32,787 bases of DNA from Actinomycetota bacterium (GCA_018268415.1 JAFDWO010000148.1:1-32787); one strand, 5' to 3'; counted from the stretch's first letter, positions 8,016-17,810 are shown. Translations and numbers: made by a program. The notes: generated from the letters alone by a model not told the origin.

Positions 8016-8342
8016 GGAGGGGGTCGTGAAAAAGACGACACGGGGATGAGGGGAGACACAGGGACGGGAGGAGGTCGGGCTTCCGTGACGGGTCCGTACG
8101 GGAGGGGCCACACCCCGCCCCGATCGGTCACGAAGACGCCGGGAACGTCACCCTTTCCGCAACCTTCGGTCTCTTTTCGGGCCCGGAAAGAGGGCCCGGG
8201 AACGCCTTCCGTACTTTGACCCTGCCATGGCAGGGTCAAAGTCCGGAACGCGTCCGTGAGCGTTGGACAACACGGGAGGAGGCGTGGAGTTCCCTACGTC
8301 TTCGTGACGGGGTCCTGGTCCGGTGAGGGTCCCGTCACACTC

Positions 8343-8397
8343 GCGACCTTCCCGACGTCTCCGTGACCAGATCCCTCCTCCGTGACGGTCCCGTCAC
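8343..8397 (+). repeat. Composite GTGAC repeat, copy A
   Basis: A diverged 25-bp core (8343-8367) is followed after 14 bases by the short palindrome GTGACGGTCCCGTCAC (8382-8397). Directly after it come CACACCTTCCGG, a perfect 18-bp palindrome at 8403-8420 (CCGGCCCCCGGGGGCCGG) and a further palindrome at 8449-8473. Confidence 0.75.
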
Positions 8398-8448
8398 ACC
8401 TTCCGGCCCCCGGGGGCCGGGATCGGGGGTCCGTGGGACGCGCGTCGA

Positions 8449-8473
8449 GTTTCGGTTGCTGAGCAACCGAAAC
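8449..8473. repeat. 12-bp-arm palindrome (GTTTCGGTTGCT)
   Basis: Arms 8449-8460 and 8462-8473 are perfect complements around a single central base. It follows the GTCACACCTTCCGG and GGGACGCG pieces, just as a different palindrome does at 30230-30269. It may be a terminator or a cruciform-forming insert. Confidence 0.8.
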
Positions 8474-8517
8474 CAAACACGGAGATCCTTGAGTGATGGC
8501 GAAGGCCGGGAGGAAGG

Positions 8518-8571
8518 GTGACGTTCCCGGCATCTTCGTGACGAGGTCTCCTTCCGTGACGGTCCCGTCAC
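8518..8571 (+). repeat. Composite GTGAC repeat, copy B
   Basis: The 25-bp core (8518-8542, one difference from the inverted-repeat copies) is followed after 13 bases by GTGACGGTCCCGTCAC (8556-8571). Together they form a unit of about 54 bp that recurs at 8343-8397 and 30306-30360. It lies 170 bp upstream of the secreted subtilase-like gene. I see no clear promoter between 8572 and 8742. Confidence 0.8.
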
Positions 8572-8742
8572 CGATCTGTGGGAGCTCCGTGTCCTCGCGC
8601 GTGGGATCCGTCGCACCCTCCCGGGGCGCGACAGCTTTCCGGGCTCATCCATATTCGCTAGGGATGGCATCTATCCCGGGTGACAGCTTGCGAGCCCGAC
8701 TGCCCTAAAGGACCCGCTTGCGGGGCCGATACGGTCATGTAG

Positions 8743-11400
8743 ATGCTCGGCAGGTCCCGGCGTGCGCCGTCACTTCTCGCCCTCGCACCGCTCGTCGCGG
8801 TGGTGCTCGTCCTTGGCCTGCTCGCGCCGGCGGCGAGCGCCGAGCTGCCGGCCCTGCCGCTGACCAGCTCCACGGCGCTTTCGCCGGAGCTCGAAGCCCT
8901 GGCGACGCCGGCGGTGCGCTCGCGCTCGCTCGCGGGGCAGGCGGAAGCGCTCGGGTTGCCGACGGAAGGCGCCGGGAGGCTCGTCCGTGACGGCGGTCGA
9001 GTCGTCGTCGAAGCCCACTTCGAGGCGGGGGCGGCGGCCGCCGTCGAAACGGTGAAGGCGACCGGTGCCGAGGTGCTGAACGTGAGTCGCCGCTACCAGA
9101 CCCTGGTGCTCTCGGTCGCGCCGGCGGAGCTGCACGCGCTGGCTGCGGTCCCCGGCGTCGCCGGCGTGACCCCGTCGCTGGCGCCCGAACTGGCCGGGCT
9201 GAGCGGCGGTGGCGCGCAAACCGCGGCGATCGCCTCCAACGGCCTCTGCGAAGGCGGTTCGGTGATCTCCCAGGGGGTCGCGCAGCTGAACCTCCCCGCT
9301 GCCCGCGCCGCCTTCGGCGCCCGTGGGGCGGGGGAGACGATCGGGGTCATCTCCAACTCCTTCAACTCGGCGACGACCACGGAAGCCGGCGCGCCGATCC
9401 CGACCAAAGCCCACGAAGACGAAGTCACCAACGACCTGCCCGGGCCGGCGAGCACCTGCAGCGGCCAGGAAGTGCCGGTGAACGTGGTCGCCGAAGACCC
9501 GATCGACGCGGAATCGCCGCCCACCGACGAGGGGCGGGCGATGCTGCAGGCCGTCCACGACCTGGCGCCGCACGCGAAGCTCGCCTTCGCCACCGGCGAA
9601 CCGGCCGAAATCTCCTACGCCGAAAACATCGAAAAGCTGGCCGCGCCGGTCAGCCAGGGTGGCGCCGGGGCCGATGTGATCGTCGACGACCTCGCCTTCC
9701 CGACCGAACCGTTCTTCCAGGAAGGCCCGGTCGCCGGGGCGATCCGCCGGGTTACCGAAAAAGGCGTCCTCTACTTCGCCGCGGCGGGCAACGACAACCT
9801 GATCAACGCCGCAGGCCAGGACATCTCCTCCTGGGAAGCGCCGGTGTTCCGCGGCAAACCGACGTGCAACTCGGAAGTCGACGCCCTGCTGACCGCGGCG
9901 CTCGCCGAAGAAGGCCTCGGGCCCTACGAACCTGATTGCATGGACTTCGACCCGGGCGCGGGCGTCGACACCGAATTCGGGATCACGGTCGAACCGGGCG
10001 CGTCGTTGTCGCTCAACCTGCAATGGGCCGAACCGCGGTTCGGGGTCAAGACGGCGCTCTTCGGCTTCCTCCTGAGCGACGTCGGCGGCACCGAAGAAAT
10101 CGCCGACGTCAGCGGGAGCACCGAACCGCCCGAAAAGCCGTTCATCGGTCTCGACTGGAAGAACCCGACCGCGACCTCCCAGACCGTGCGCCTGGTCATC
10201 GCCCGCTGCTCCGGAGCGAACTGCAACCCCAACGCGAGCGCGACCGCCGACCCGCCGATCAAATTCGCGATCACGAACGACGGCGCCGGGGTCTCGGAAA
10301 TCGAGTATCCGGAATCGGCGGAAGGTGACACGGTCGGACCGGCGATCTACGGCCACCGTGGCTCACCCTTCGTGACCACGGTCGCGGCGGTCAACTTCCA
10401 GGAATCGAGCACGGCCCCCCAGCGGCCCGAGCCCTACTCCTCGCGCGGCCCGGTGGTCCACTACTACGGCCCGGTCGACGGGGTCAAACCGGCGGCGCCG
10501 CTCGGTGCGCCGCAAACGATCCAGAAGCCCGACATCACCGCCACCGATTGTGCCTCGAACACCTTCTTCGGCATCCTCGCGGGCGACGGCCGGCACTTCT
10601 GCGGCAGCTCCCAGGCGGCTGAGCACGCCGCCACGGTCGCCGCGTTGATGCGGCAGACCGCGCCGCTCGCGAGCCGCGTGAGCCTCCTCTCCGCCCTCGA
10701 GACCTCGGCGACCAAGTTCACCACGGTGGCCTCGCCCGACGCGGTGGGCGCCGGGATGGTGAACGCGTTCGCGGCGATGACGAAGCTTGGCGGCTCGCCG
10801 GTCGAAGACCCGCCCAGCCACGTCGTCCCCTCGCCGGAAGAAGAAGCGAAGGCGGGCCCGCCGACGGTGCGGATCACCAACGGGCCCGGGGCGCTCTCGA
10901 GTCAGAACCGGCCGACCTTCGAATTCACCTCCAATCGGCCCGTCGCCTTCACCTGCCAGTTGGACGGCGGCGCCTCGCAGCCCTGCGCCTCGCCCTTCGT
11001 GGTGCCGGCGAAGTTGGCCGACGGTGATCACGGCTTCGTCGTCGTCGGGAAGGACGCCCAGGGCCGCAGCGGCTCGAGCGGCGTCTACGCCTTCGGCGTC
11101 GACACCAAGGCGCCGCGGACGAAGATCGTCGGTCATCCGAAGAAGGTCGTGAGGACGCACAAGCGCAGCGTCGTCGCCCACTTCCGGCTGCAGGCGAGCG
11201 AGTCCCCGGTGACCTACTACTGCCAGTTCGACAAAGAACCGCTGCGGATCTGTCCGGCCCGCTTCAAGCACCGGTTCAAGCAGGGCAGGCACGCGGTCCG
11301 GATTCGGGCCAAAGATCAGGTCGGCAACATCGCCGCGAAGCCGACCGTCTTCCACTTCCGCGTCAAGGAGCTTTCTCCGAGGCGCCCGGCGAAGAAGTAG
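8743..11400 (+). CDS. Secreted subtilase-like (S8/S53-type) protein with beta-sandwich repeats
   Basis: 885 residues. A signal peptide (about 1-33, ending PAASA) indicates export. A subtilase-like fold follows: GETIGVISNSFN (198-208), DEGRAMLQAVHDLAPHAKLAF (262-282), the oxyanion-hole-like AAAGND (Asn350) and CGSSQAAEHAATVAALM with the likely nucleophile Ser623. In classical S8 peptidases these positions are Asp, His, Asn and Ser. Here the Asp position reads Asn205 and the His motif is replaced by Asp-Glu-Gly. A Glu in place of His recalls sedolisins (S53), so activity is uncertain. The C-terminal ~200 residues contain two immunoglobulin-like beta-sandwich units, each with a CQLDGG/CQFDKE-type Cys pair, as is common in secreted proteins of this lineage. 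The last 38 bases overlap the convergent gene. Confidence 0.85.
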   Translation: MLGRSRRAPSLLALAPLVAVVLVLGLLAPAASAELPALPLTSSTALSPELEALATPAVRSRSLAGQAEALGLPTEGAGRLVRDGGRVVVEAHFEAGAAAAVETVKATGAEVLNVSRRYQTLVLSVAPAELHALAAVPGVAGVTPSLAPELAGLSGGGAQTAAIASNGLCEGGSVISQGVAQLNLPAARAAFGARGAGETIGVISNSFNSATTTEAGAPIPTKAHEDEVTNDLPGPASTCSGQEVPVNVVAEDPIDAESPPTDEGRAMLQAVHDLAPHAKLAFATGEPAEISYAENIEKLAAPVSQGGAGADVIVDDLAFPTEPFFQEGPVAGAIRRVTEKGVLYFAAAGNDNLINAAGQDISSWEAPVFRGKPTCNSEVDALLTAALAEEGLGPYEPDCMDFDPGAGVDTEFGITVEPGASLSLNLQWAEPRFGVKTALFGFLLSDVGGTEEIADVSGSTEPPEKPFIGLDWKNPTATSQTVRLVIARCSGANCNPNASATADPPIKFAITNDGAGVSEIEYPESAEGDTVGPAIYGHRGSPFVTTVAAVNFQESSTAPQRPEPYSSRGPVVHYYGPVDGVKPAAPLGAPQTIQKPDITATDCASNTFFGILAGDGRHFCGSSQAAEHAATVAALMRQTAPLASRVSLLSALETSATKFTTVASPDAVGAGMVNAFAAMTKLGGSPVEDPPSHVVPSPEEEAKAGPPTVRITNGPGALSSQNRPTFEFTSNRPVAFTCQLDGGASQPCASPFVVPAKLADGDHGFVVVGKDAQGRSGSSGVYAFGVDTKAPRTKIVGHPKKVVRTHKRSVVAHFRLQASESPVTYYCQFDKEPLRICPARFKHRFKQGRHAVRIRAKDQVGNIAAKPTVFHFRVKELSPRRPAKK

Positions 11401-12133
11401 GGGCGGTTTCGGGGGCAGCCTCGCCGACGCCGCCGTCGTCATCCGCCCCGGAGCGCTTGATGATCCAGTTGGCGACCAGAAGCAGCAGCACCACGCCGAC
11501 GACCGCGCCGATCACCGCCGGATCGGTGAAGCGGATCCCTTCCAGCCGGGTCCCGAGGTAGACGGCGAGCGCGGTGATCGGCAGGAAGCCCACCGCGGTC
11601 GTCCAGCAATAGCGGCCGAGCGGGACGTGGGCGGCGCCGGCGGCGGCGGAGATCAGGCTGAAGGGGACGATCGGCAGCAGGCGCAGGGCGATCAGCAGGG
11701 TGACGCCCCCGCGCTCGACCATCCGCTCGAAGTGCTCGAAGCGCTCGGTCCCGAACCAGCGGTCGAGGAGTGGCCGGGCGACGCCGGAGCCGAACCAGTA
11801 ACAGATCAGCGCCGAGATCATCCAGCCCACGGCGACGATCCCGAGGCCGCCGAAGAAGCCGTAGGCGAACCCGGCCGCCGCGTTGACGATCTCGGCGGGA
11901 TAAGGGACCACCGAGTGGATGACGGCGAGGCCGGTGATGATCAGCGGCCCGCCGGCGCCGAGCGACTGGATCTGGTGGCGCACCTCGGACGTTTCGCCGT
12001 GGACGGCGGCGACGGCGGCGTGGCGGAGCGCGGGAATCGCGAGGACGAGCCCCGCCAGCAGCAGGATGCCGACCACGGCCACGGCGATCTCCAGCCAGGG
12101 GACCTCGACGTGGTGCTTCCTCCGCTCCGACAT
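11363..12133 (-). CDS. TVP38/TMEM64 (DedA-like, SNARE-associated domain) membrane protein
   Basis: 256 residues from the ATG at 12133; an in-frame ATG 21 bases upstream is less likely. An N-terminal span (about 13-33) is followed by the VTT/DedA core. That core has PYPAEIVNAAAGFAYGFFGG, the re-entrant-loop-like RLLPIVPFSLISAAAGA, AVGFLPITALAVYLGT and a last hydrophobic span, ending in an acidic, Pro/Ser-rich tail. Members of this superfamily are membrane proteins linked to lipid scrambling or transport; the substrate here is unknown. Its 3' end overlaps the subtilase gene on the other strand for 38 bp (11363-11400). Confidence 0.88.
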   Translation of the reverse strand: MSERRKHHVEVPWLEIAVAVVGILLLAGLVLAIPALRHAAVAAVHGETSEVRHQIQSLGAGGPLIITGLAVIHSVVPYPAEIVNAAAGFAYGFFGGLGIVAVGWMISALICYWFGSGVARPLLDRWFGTERFEHFERMVERGGVTLLIALRLLPIVPFSLISAAAGAAHVPLGRYCWTTAVGFLPITALAVYLGTRLEGIRFTDPAVIGAVVGVVLLLLVANWIIKRSGADDDGGVGEAAPETAPTSSPGASEKAP

Positions 12134-12181
12134 TGGCCGCCCAGCGTGGCACACGGTCGTGCCCGGCAGGTGAAGATGCGG

Positions 12182-14308
<2,127 letters not shown>

Positions 14309-14364
14309 GGTCTCCCCAACGCTAGCCGGCGGCGAGGCGGGACGGGTCGGTGTAAGTTCGGGTC

Positions 14365-14850
14365 GTGGCAAGTTGGGGAGAAATCGAGCGTGTTGCGCCG
14401 GACCTTGCGCGTGATGCGCGCGCTTTGCTCGATGCCCACGTCCACAAGACGTTGGCGACGGTGCGCGCCGACGGCTCGCCGCGGGTCAGCGGCATCGAGG
14501 CCAAGTTCATCGACGGCGAGCTCTGGTTCGGCTCGATGCCGGGCTCGCGCAAGAACGCCGACCTCGCCCGCGATCCCCGCTTCGCGATCCACAGCGGCTC
14601 GATCGACCCGCCTGGCTGGGAGGGGGATGCGAAGGTCGCCGGGGTGGTGGAGGACGTCGAGGATCCGGTCCGCAAGCGGGCGATATTCGACGCGATGGGC
14701 GCGGACCCGGAGCAGATCGGACTCGATTCGAAGCTCTATCGCGCCGACCTGCGGGAGGTGGCGGTGACGCGGCTGACCGCGGCGAAGGACGAACTGGCGA
14801 TCGACTTCTGGAGCGCGGCGGGCGGGGTGCGTTCGCTGACCCGGAAATGA
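14365..14850 (+). CDS. Pyridoxamine 5'-phosphate oxidase-fold flavoprotein (PPOX family)
   Basis: 161 residues with the split-barrel PPOX pattern HKTLATVRADGSPRVSGIEAKFIDGELWFGSMPGSRKNADLARDPR in the first half. Such proteins bind FMN, F420 or heme and reduce varied small molecules; the substrate cannot be read here. The start is GTG at 14365, with TAAGTT at 14353-14358 six bases upstream, which suggests a leaderless transcript. The stop overlaps the next gene (ATGA at 14847-14850), opening a three-gene coupled unit. It is divergent from recD2. Confidence 0.85.
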   Translation: MASWGEIERVAPDLARDARALLDAHVHKTLATVRADGSPRVSGIEAKFIDGELWFGSMPGSRKNADLARDPRFAIHSGSIDPPGWEGDAKVAGVVEDVEDPVRKRAIFDAMGADPEQIGLDSKLYRADLREVAVTRLTAAKDELAIDFWSAAGGVRSLTRK

Positions 14851-15395
14851 CCGGTGTGCCGGAGGCCGCCGGGGAGCGGCTGCCCTGGGTCGACGAGCAC
14901 GCGGCCGAGCTCGACGCGACGCCGGCCGTCGTCTGGCCCGCGCTGCTGCGGACGGTGGAGAAGATGACCGCGGGCGGGGCGGCGCCGCGCTACACCAGGG
15001 CGGTCGGCTGTACCGATACCGAGGCGGGCGGGCCGCGCCCGCTCGAGGTGGGCTCGACCGTGCCCGGCTTCCACGTCGCCGAGCTGGCGCCGGAGCGCCT
15101 GCTCGCCCTGCGCGGGTCCCACCACTTCGCCGACTATGAGCTGGTCTTTCGGTTGGAACCGCTGGGTGGGGTGCGCACGCGTCTCGTCGCCGAGACCCGC
15201 GCCGAGTTCCCCGGCGCGAAGGGGCGCGTCTACCGAGCCCTGGTGATCGGCACCCGCATGCACGTCCTCGTCGTGCGACGCGCCCTGGGCGCGGTCGCGC
15301 GTCGGGTCGAGCGGGCGCGCGAGGTCCGCGCGGCCGACCCGCCCGCCACCCGCACCCGACCGGCCGCCGATCCGCGGGGCGACACCCGCCGGTGA
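14847..15395 (+). CDS. SRPBCC/DUF2867-like polyketide-cyclase-fold protein
   Basis: 182 residues. The N-terminal LDATPAVVWPALLRTVEKM, the middle RLLALRGSHHFADYELVFRLEPL and TRLVAETRAEFPG, and the final long helix (RVYRALVIGTRMHVLVVRRAL) fit the START/SRPBCC helix-grip fold, which binds hydrophobic ligands. I cannot name the ligand. The tail from about residue 160 is a low-complexity Arg/Pro/Ala stretch. It overlaps its neighbours on both sides (ATGA at 14847 and GTGA at 15392), so the three genes are probably co-translated. Confidence 0.65.
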   Translation: MTGVPEAAGERLPWVDEHAAELDATPAVVWPALLRTVEKMTAGGAAPRYTRAVGCTDTEAGGPRPLEVGSTVPGFHVAELAPERLLALRGSHHFADYELVFRLEPLGGVRTRLVAETRAEFPGAKGRVYRALVIGTRMHVLVVRRALGAVARRVERAREVRAADPPATRTRPAADPRGDTRR

Positions 15396-15586
15396 ACGCC
15401 CCGCGCCCGCCGCGCCCGCCCGTCGGCCTCTGTGATTCCTGCCGCCACCAGCGGCTCGTCCCCAACACGCGCGGCTCGGTCTTCTCGCTCTGCGAGCGCT
15501 CCCGCACCGAACCGGAGTTCCCCCGCTACCCGCGGATCCCGGTCGCCGCGTGCCGAGGCTTCGAGCCGGGCAAGCCCCCCGGTTAG
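15392..15586 (+). CDS. Cys-rich mini protein, zinc-ribbon-like
   Basis: 64 residues. CDSCRHQRLVPNTRGSVFSLC and a later Cys (AACRGFEPG) give four cysteines, C-x2-C-x17-C and one downstream, a spacing that could bind a metal. The stretch NTRGSVFSLCERS and the PRYPRIPV segment look conserved in style. No function is known to me. The GTG start overlaps the preceding stop. A strong hairpin begins at the stop codon (15585-15625). Confidence 0.75.
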   Translation: MNAPRPPRPPVGLCDSCRHQRLVPNTRGSVFSLCERSRTEPEFPRYPRIPVAACRGFEPGKPPG

Positions 15587-15625
15587 CTGTTCCTTTTGCC
15601 GACCCCTCCGGCAAAAGGAACAGCT
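15585..15625. terminator. Bidirectional hairpin terminator between convergent genes
   Basis: A perfect 17-bp stem (15585-15601 with 15609-15625) with a 7-nt loop. The arm AGCTGTTCCTTTTGCCG has a T-run that supplies A or U residues on both strands. It sits between a + strand gene ending at 15586 and a - strand gene ending at 15637. Related hairpins occur at 20515-20547 and 27512-27550. Confidence 0.8.
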
Positions 15626-15636
15626 GGGCAGGAGGT

Positions 15637-16029
15637 CTATTGCATTTTCGGGTCCGGACCGCCGATCTCGCTCGGGGCGGGCGGGGAGTAGATCTGACCG
15701 GGGGTGCCGCCCAGGACCAGCAGCCTCATCCCGTCCGGGCCGACCCAGACCTTGCGCTGCTCGGCCGGGCCGACCCGCACCATGTGCTCGTCGTCGAGCG
15801 GCATCCTCTGGCCGTCGACCTCGAGCTCGCCGGCGCCCCGCAGCGCCAGGAAGACCTCCTCCTGCCCGTCGTGCGTGTGGTCGTGGGTCGGATAGTCGCC
15901 GAACGACGGCGGCAGGTCGATCACCTGCATGCCGAACGACTCCACCCCGAGCTCGGCCCGCGCCCGTTTGAAGCTTCCGAACAGCGCCGCGTCCATGTCG
16001 TCGATCCTCTTCACCGCGTAATCAGCCAT
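15637..16029 (-). CDS. Cupin-domain protein
   Basis: 130 residues. The cupin barrel shows PTHDHTHDGQEEVFLALRGAGELEVDG (two His and a Glu as metal ligands in motif 1) and a motif-2 region DEHMVRVGPAEQRKVWVG. The second-motif His is present as EHMVRV but the spacing is loose. Cupins of this size are sensors, isomerases or dioxygenases; the substrate is unknown. The start at 16029 is supported by GGGAGGGAAAG just upstream. It is divergent from a TetR-family gene with a shared operator, so it is probably that repressor's target. Confidence 0.85.
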   Translation of the reverse strand: MADYAVKRIDDMDAALFGSFKRARAELGVESFGMQVIDLPPSFGDYPTHDHTHDGQEEVFLALRGAGELEVDGQRMPLDDEHMVRVGPAEQRKVWVGPDGMRLLVLGGTPGQIYSPPAPSEIGGPDPKMQ

Positions 16030-16044
16030 CGCTTTCCCTCCCGC

Positions 16045-16073
16045 TTGAGTACGAACGTTCGTGCTTTTATAAT
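16045..16073 (+). promoter_or_regulatory. Near-consensus promoter of the TetR gene
   Basis: TTGAGT (16045-16050), a 17-bp spacer and a perfect TATAAT (16068-16073). Transcription would start at about 16080-16082, at or next to the ATG at 16082, so the mRNA is probably leaderless. The spacer is occupied by the palindrome ACGAACGTTCGT. Confidence 0.8.
16051..16062. promoter_or_regulatory. Palindromic operator ACGAACGTTCGT in the promoter spacer
   Basis: A perfect 12-bp inverted repeat lying exactly between the -35 and -10 boxes of the TetR gene and 22 bp upstream of the divergent cupin ATG. Binding here would block both directions. Autorepression by the neighbouring TetR protein is inferred. 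Confidence 0.7.
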
Positions 16074-16081
16074 CCCTGACG

Positions 16082-16660
16082 ATGGCGAGCGCAAGTGCGA
16101 CCAAAGGCGAGCGAACCCGCGCCGCGATCCTCGACCGGGCCGTCGATCTCGCCTCGGTCGAGGGGCTGGAGGGCCTGACCATCGGCCGCCTCGCGAGCGA
16201 GCTGCGGATGAGCAAGAGCGGCCTCTTCCGCCACTTCGGGTCCAAGCAGGACCTCCAGCTGGCAACGGTCGGCGCCGCCCGCGACCGCTTCGTCGCGATG
16301 GTGCTCGCGCCCGCGAGCGCCGTCCCCGACGGCGCGCCCCGCCTGCGGGCGATGGCCGAGCGCTATCTCGACTATCTCTCCAGCTTCCCGGGCGGCTGCT
16401 TCTGGGGGGCCACCGCGAGCGAGTTCGACGACCGCCCCGGGCCGGTCCGTGACGCGATCGCCGCCTCGCTCGACGCCTGGATGGCGGAGCTCGTCCGCCA
16501 GGCGACGGCGGCCGGGATCACCGACCCCGACCGTTATGCCTTCGAGCTCTACGCCGTCGTCATGGCTGCCAACGCCCGCTGGCGGCTGAGCGGCGACCCC
16601 CGTACCTTCGACCTCGCGCGCGCCGCCCTCGCGCGCCTGGAGGCCGAACTGCCGGGTTGA
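16082..16660 (+). CDS. TetR/AcrR-family transcriptional regulator
   Basis: 192 residues. The N-terminal helix-turn-helix reads TRAAILDRAVDLASVEGLEGLTIGRLASELRMSKSGLFRHFGSKQDL (about 12-58), the classic TetR pattern. The C-terminal part (SSFPGGCFWGATASEFDDRPGPVRD) resembles TetR_C domains that bind small ligands. It probably represses itself and the divergent cupin gene through the palindrome at 16051-16062. The ATG lies 8 bases after TATAAT, so translation is probably leaderless. Confidence 0.92.
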   Translation: MASASATKGERTRAAILDRAVDLASVEGLEGLTIGRLASELRMSKSGLFRHFGSKQDLQLATVGAARDRFVAMVLAPASAVPDGAPRLRAMAERYLDYLSSFPGGCFWGATASEFDDRPGPVRDAIAASLDAWMAELVRQATAAGITDPDRYAFELYAVVMAANARWRLSGDPRTFDLARAALARLEAELPG

Positions 16661-16703
16661 GGCCACTGCTGGTCCCGAGCCCGGGCGAGCGTAAAATGAC
16701 CTC

Positions 16704-16919
16704 ATGTCGTCGCAGCGCTGGAGATTGATGGCCCCCGGCAATGAGTCCGAGTGGGCAAAGATCAACGAGGAAGAGGCACGTCAAGAAGCCGAATTCGCAG
16801 CATCGCTGTCGATGGACGAGCGCGTCACGTTCGGCCAGAAGCTCTCCCAGCAGGGTGTTTCGCTGCTGGTCGCCTCCGTAAAGGCCGGGCATGCTCCCCG
16901 ACGAGCTCTCTGGTCCTGA
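16704..16919 (+). CDS. Small helical protein, antitoxin-like partner of a nucleotidyltransferase
   Basis: 71 residues, charged and helical (NEEEARQEAEFAASLSMDERVTFGQKLSQQGVSLLVASVKAG). No family is recognised with confidence. It overlaps the next gene by 29 bp (16891-16919), and a similar small charged protein precedes the decayed nucleotidyltransferase at 18998. That makes a toxin-antitoxin-like role plausible. TAAAAT (16692-16697) lies 6 bases upstream of the ATG, suggesting a leaderless mRNA. The function is inference. Confidence 0.6.
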   Translation: MSSQRWRLMAPGNESEWAKINEEEARQEAEFAASLSMDERVTFGQKLSQQGVSLLVASVKAGHAPRRALWS

Positions 16920-17403
16920 TCTGGACGGCGTAGTCGCGGATGCCAACGCCGTGGGGCTTCGTTACGTGGTGATCGGCGGCTTCAGCGTCATTGCCCACGG
17001 CTATCTGCGTGCCACCAGGGACTCGGGCCTGCTCGTTCCGGACGGCCCCGAGGCGGATGCCGAGATCCACCGATTCCTGGAGCGCATCGACGCGAGGCGC
17101 CTGCATGATGGCAAGCGGCTTAAGCCCGCCGACATTGACGGCGCCGACCATTTGAGGGTGCGAAGTCGACACGGCATCGTCGACGTTCTCCGTGGGGGCC
17201 TGCCGCCGCTGGACTACGAGACCGTCGCCGCCGACTCGATCAAGCTCGATCGCAACGGCGAGCCTGCTCCATTCGCCTCCCTGCGCAGCTTCGTCGGCTT
17301 CAAGCGCCTCGCCGGGCGCGGCCAGGACCGCCTCGACCTCGAAAACCTGGAACCGGTCAATGGTGAGCTGCCTGTCGACCCGATTCCAGGTCTCGATTCC
17401 TGA
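16891..17403 (+). CDS. Nucleotidyltransferase-fold protein with degenerate active site
   Basis: 170 residues. The motif VVIGGFSVIAHGYLRATRDSGLLVP matches the start of the minimal nucleotidyltransferase (MNT/AbiEii-like) fold, where GG-x-A/S-x-x-x-HG-x-x-R-x-T-x-D-x-D is usual. The second Asp position reads Gly (RDSG), so one metal ligand seems lost. HGIVDVLRGGLPPLDYE supplies a later Asp, and FKRLAGRGQDRLDLENLE matches the usual final helix (K-x-x-AGR-x-x-D). The family includes toxins and abortive-infection proteins that modify tRNA or proteins. Together with the overlapping small gene upstream it forms a toxin-antitoxin-like pair. Confidence 0.7.
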   Translation: MLPDELSGPDLDGVVADANAVGLRYVVIGGFSVIAHGYLRATRDSGLLVPDGPEADAEIHRFLERIDARRLHDGKRLKPADIDGADHLRVRSRHGIVDVLRGGLPPLDYETVAADSIKLDRNGEPAPFASLRSFVGFKRLAGRGQDRLDLENLEPVNGELPVDPIPGLDS

Positions 17404-17411
17404 CCTGCTCG

Positions 17412-17810
17412 CTACGGGTTGGTGTGATTCACCTTCTCCGGCGCGATCTTCACGATCACCCGCTCTTCGCCCGGCTGGCGGAAGGGGTAGGAGTCGGCGC
17501 CGAGGTAACGCTTGGCGAGCGCATCGATGTCGTCGTCGGCGCCGTCATGGGTCATCTCGACGACCTTGCCCTGGACGATCAGGCTCTCGTACGGGTTCTC
17601 TTCGCCGGTGATCGAGACCGCGACGCTCGGATTGCCGTAGAGGTTCTTCGTCTTCACCCGCCCCTCGGCGGTGTTGAAGGTGATGAGGTCGCCGTCGCGT
17701 CCGACCCAGACGGCCGAGACCTGCGGTGAGCCGTCGGCGTTCAGCGTCGCTACGTGGGCAAGCTCTTTGCCTTCGAAGAGGTGATTTGCCTCGGTGGGGA
17801 TCGCAGCCAT
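17412..17810 (-). CDS. PPOX-class F420- or FMN-dependent oxidoreductase
   Basis: 132 residues. The split-barrel pattern LAHVATLNADGSPQVSAVWVGRDGDLITFNTAEGRVKTKNLYGNPSVAVSI is typical of the actinobacterial F420-dependent PPOX subfamily; EENPYESLIVQGKVVEMT follows. Members reduce small molecules using F420H2 or FMN; the substrate is unknown. The start at 17810 is fixed by a perfect AGGAGG six to seven bases upstream (complement of 17814-17819), one of the few strong ribosome binding sites in the window. Confidence 0.88.
   Translation of the reverse strand: MAAIPTEANHLFEGKELAHVATLNADGSPQVSAVWVGRDGDLITFNTAEGRVKTKNLYGNPSVAVSITGEENPYESLIVQGKVVEMTHDGADDDIDALAKRYLGADSYPFRQPGEERVIVKIAPEKVNHTNP

Larger units (their letters stand above)
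7720..8306 (-). repeat. Right arm of long inverted repeat flanking the kdp operon
   Basis: The reverse complement of this stretch matches the left arm (1-~620). By eye the outer ~370 bp are roughly 90% identical. It contains the matching palindrome (centre 8227/8228), the GTGAC core (8127-8151), the 23-bp hairpin (7956-8015) and an array of GTCCGAG anchors (complement of CTCGGAC). There is no transposase or other gene inside. The gap 7478-8742 otherwise holds only the SDR remnant and further GTGAC repeats. Confidence 0.9.

Noticed and set aside
1-8306. Composite transposon carrying kdp
   Set aside because: No transposase, no short terminal repeats and no target duplication visible, so only an inverted-repeat bracket is claimed.
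8681-8710. Promoter TGACAG-18-CTAAAG before the subtilase gene
   Set aside because: Both boxes are poor matches and the spacing is long; too weak to list.
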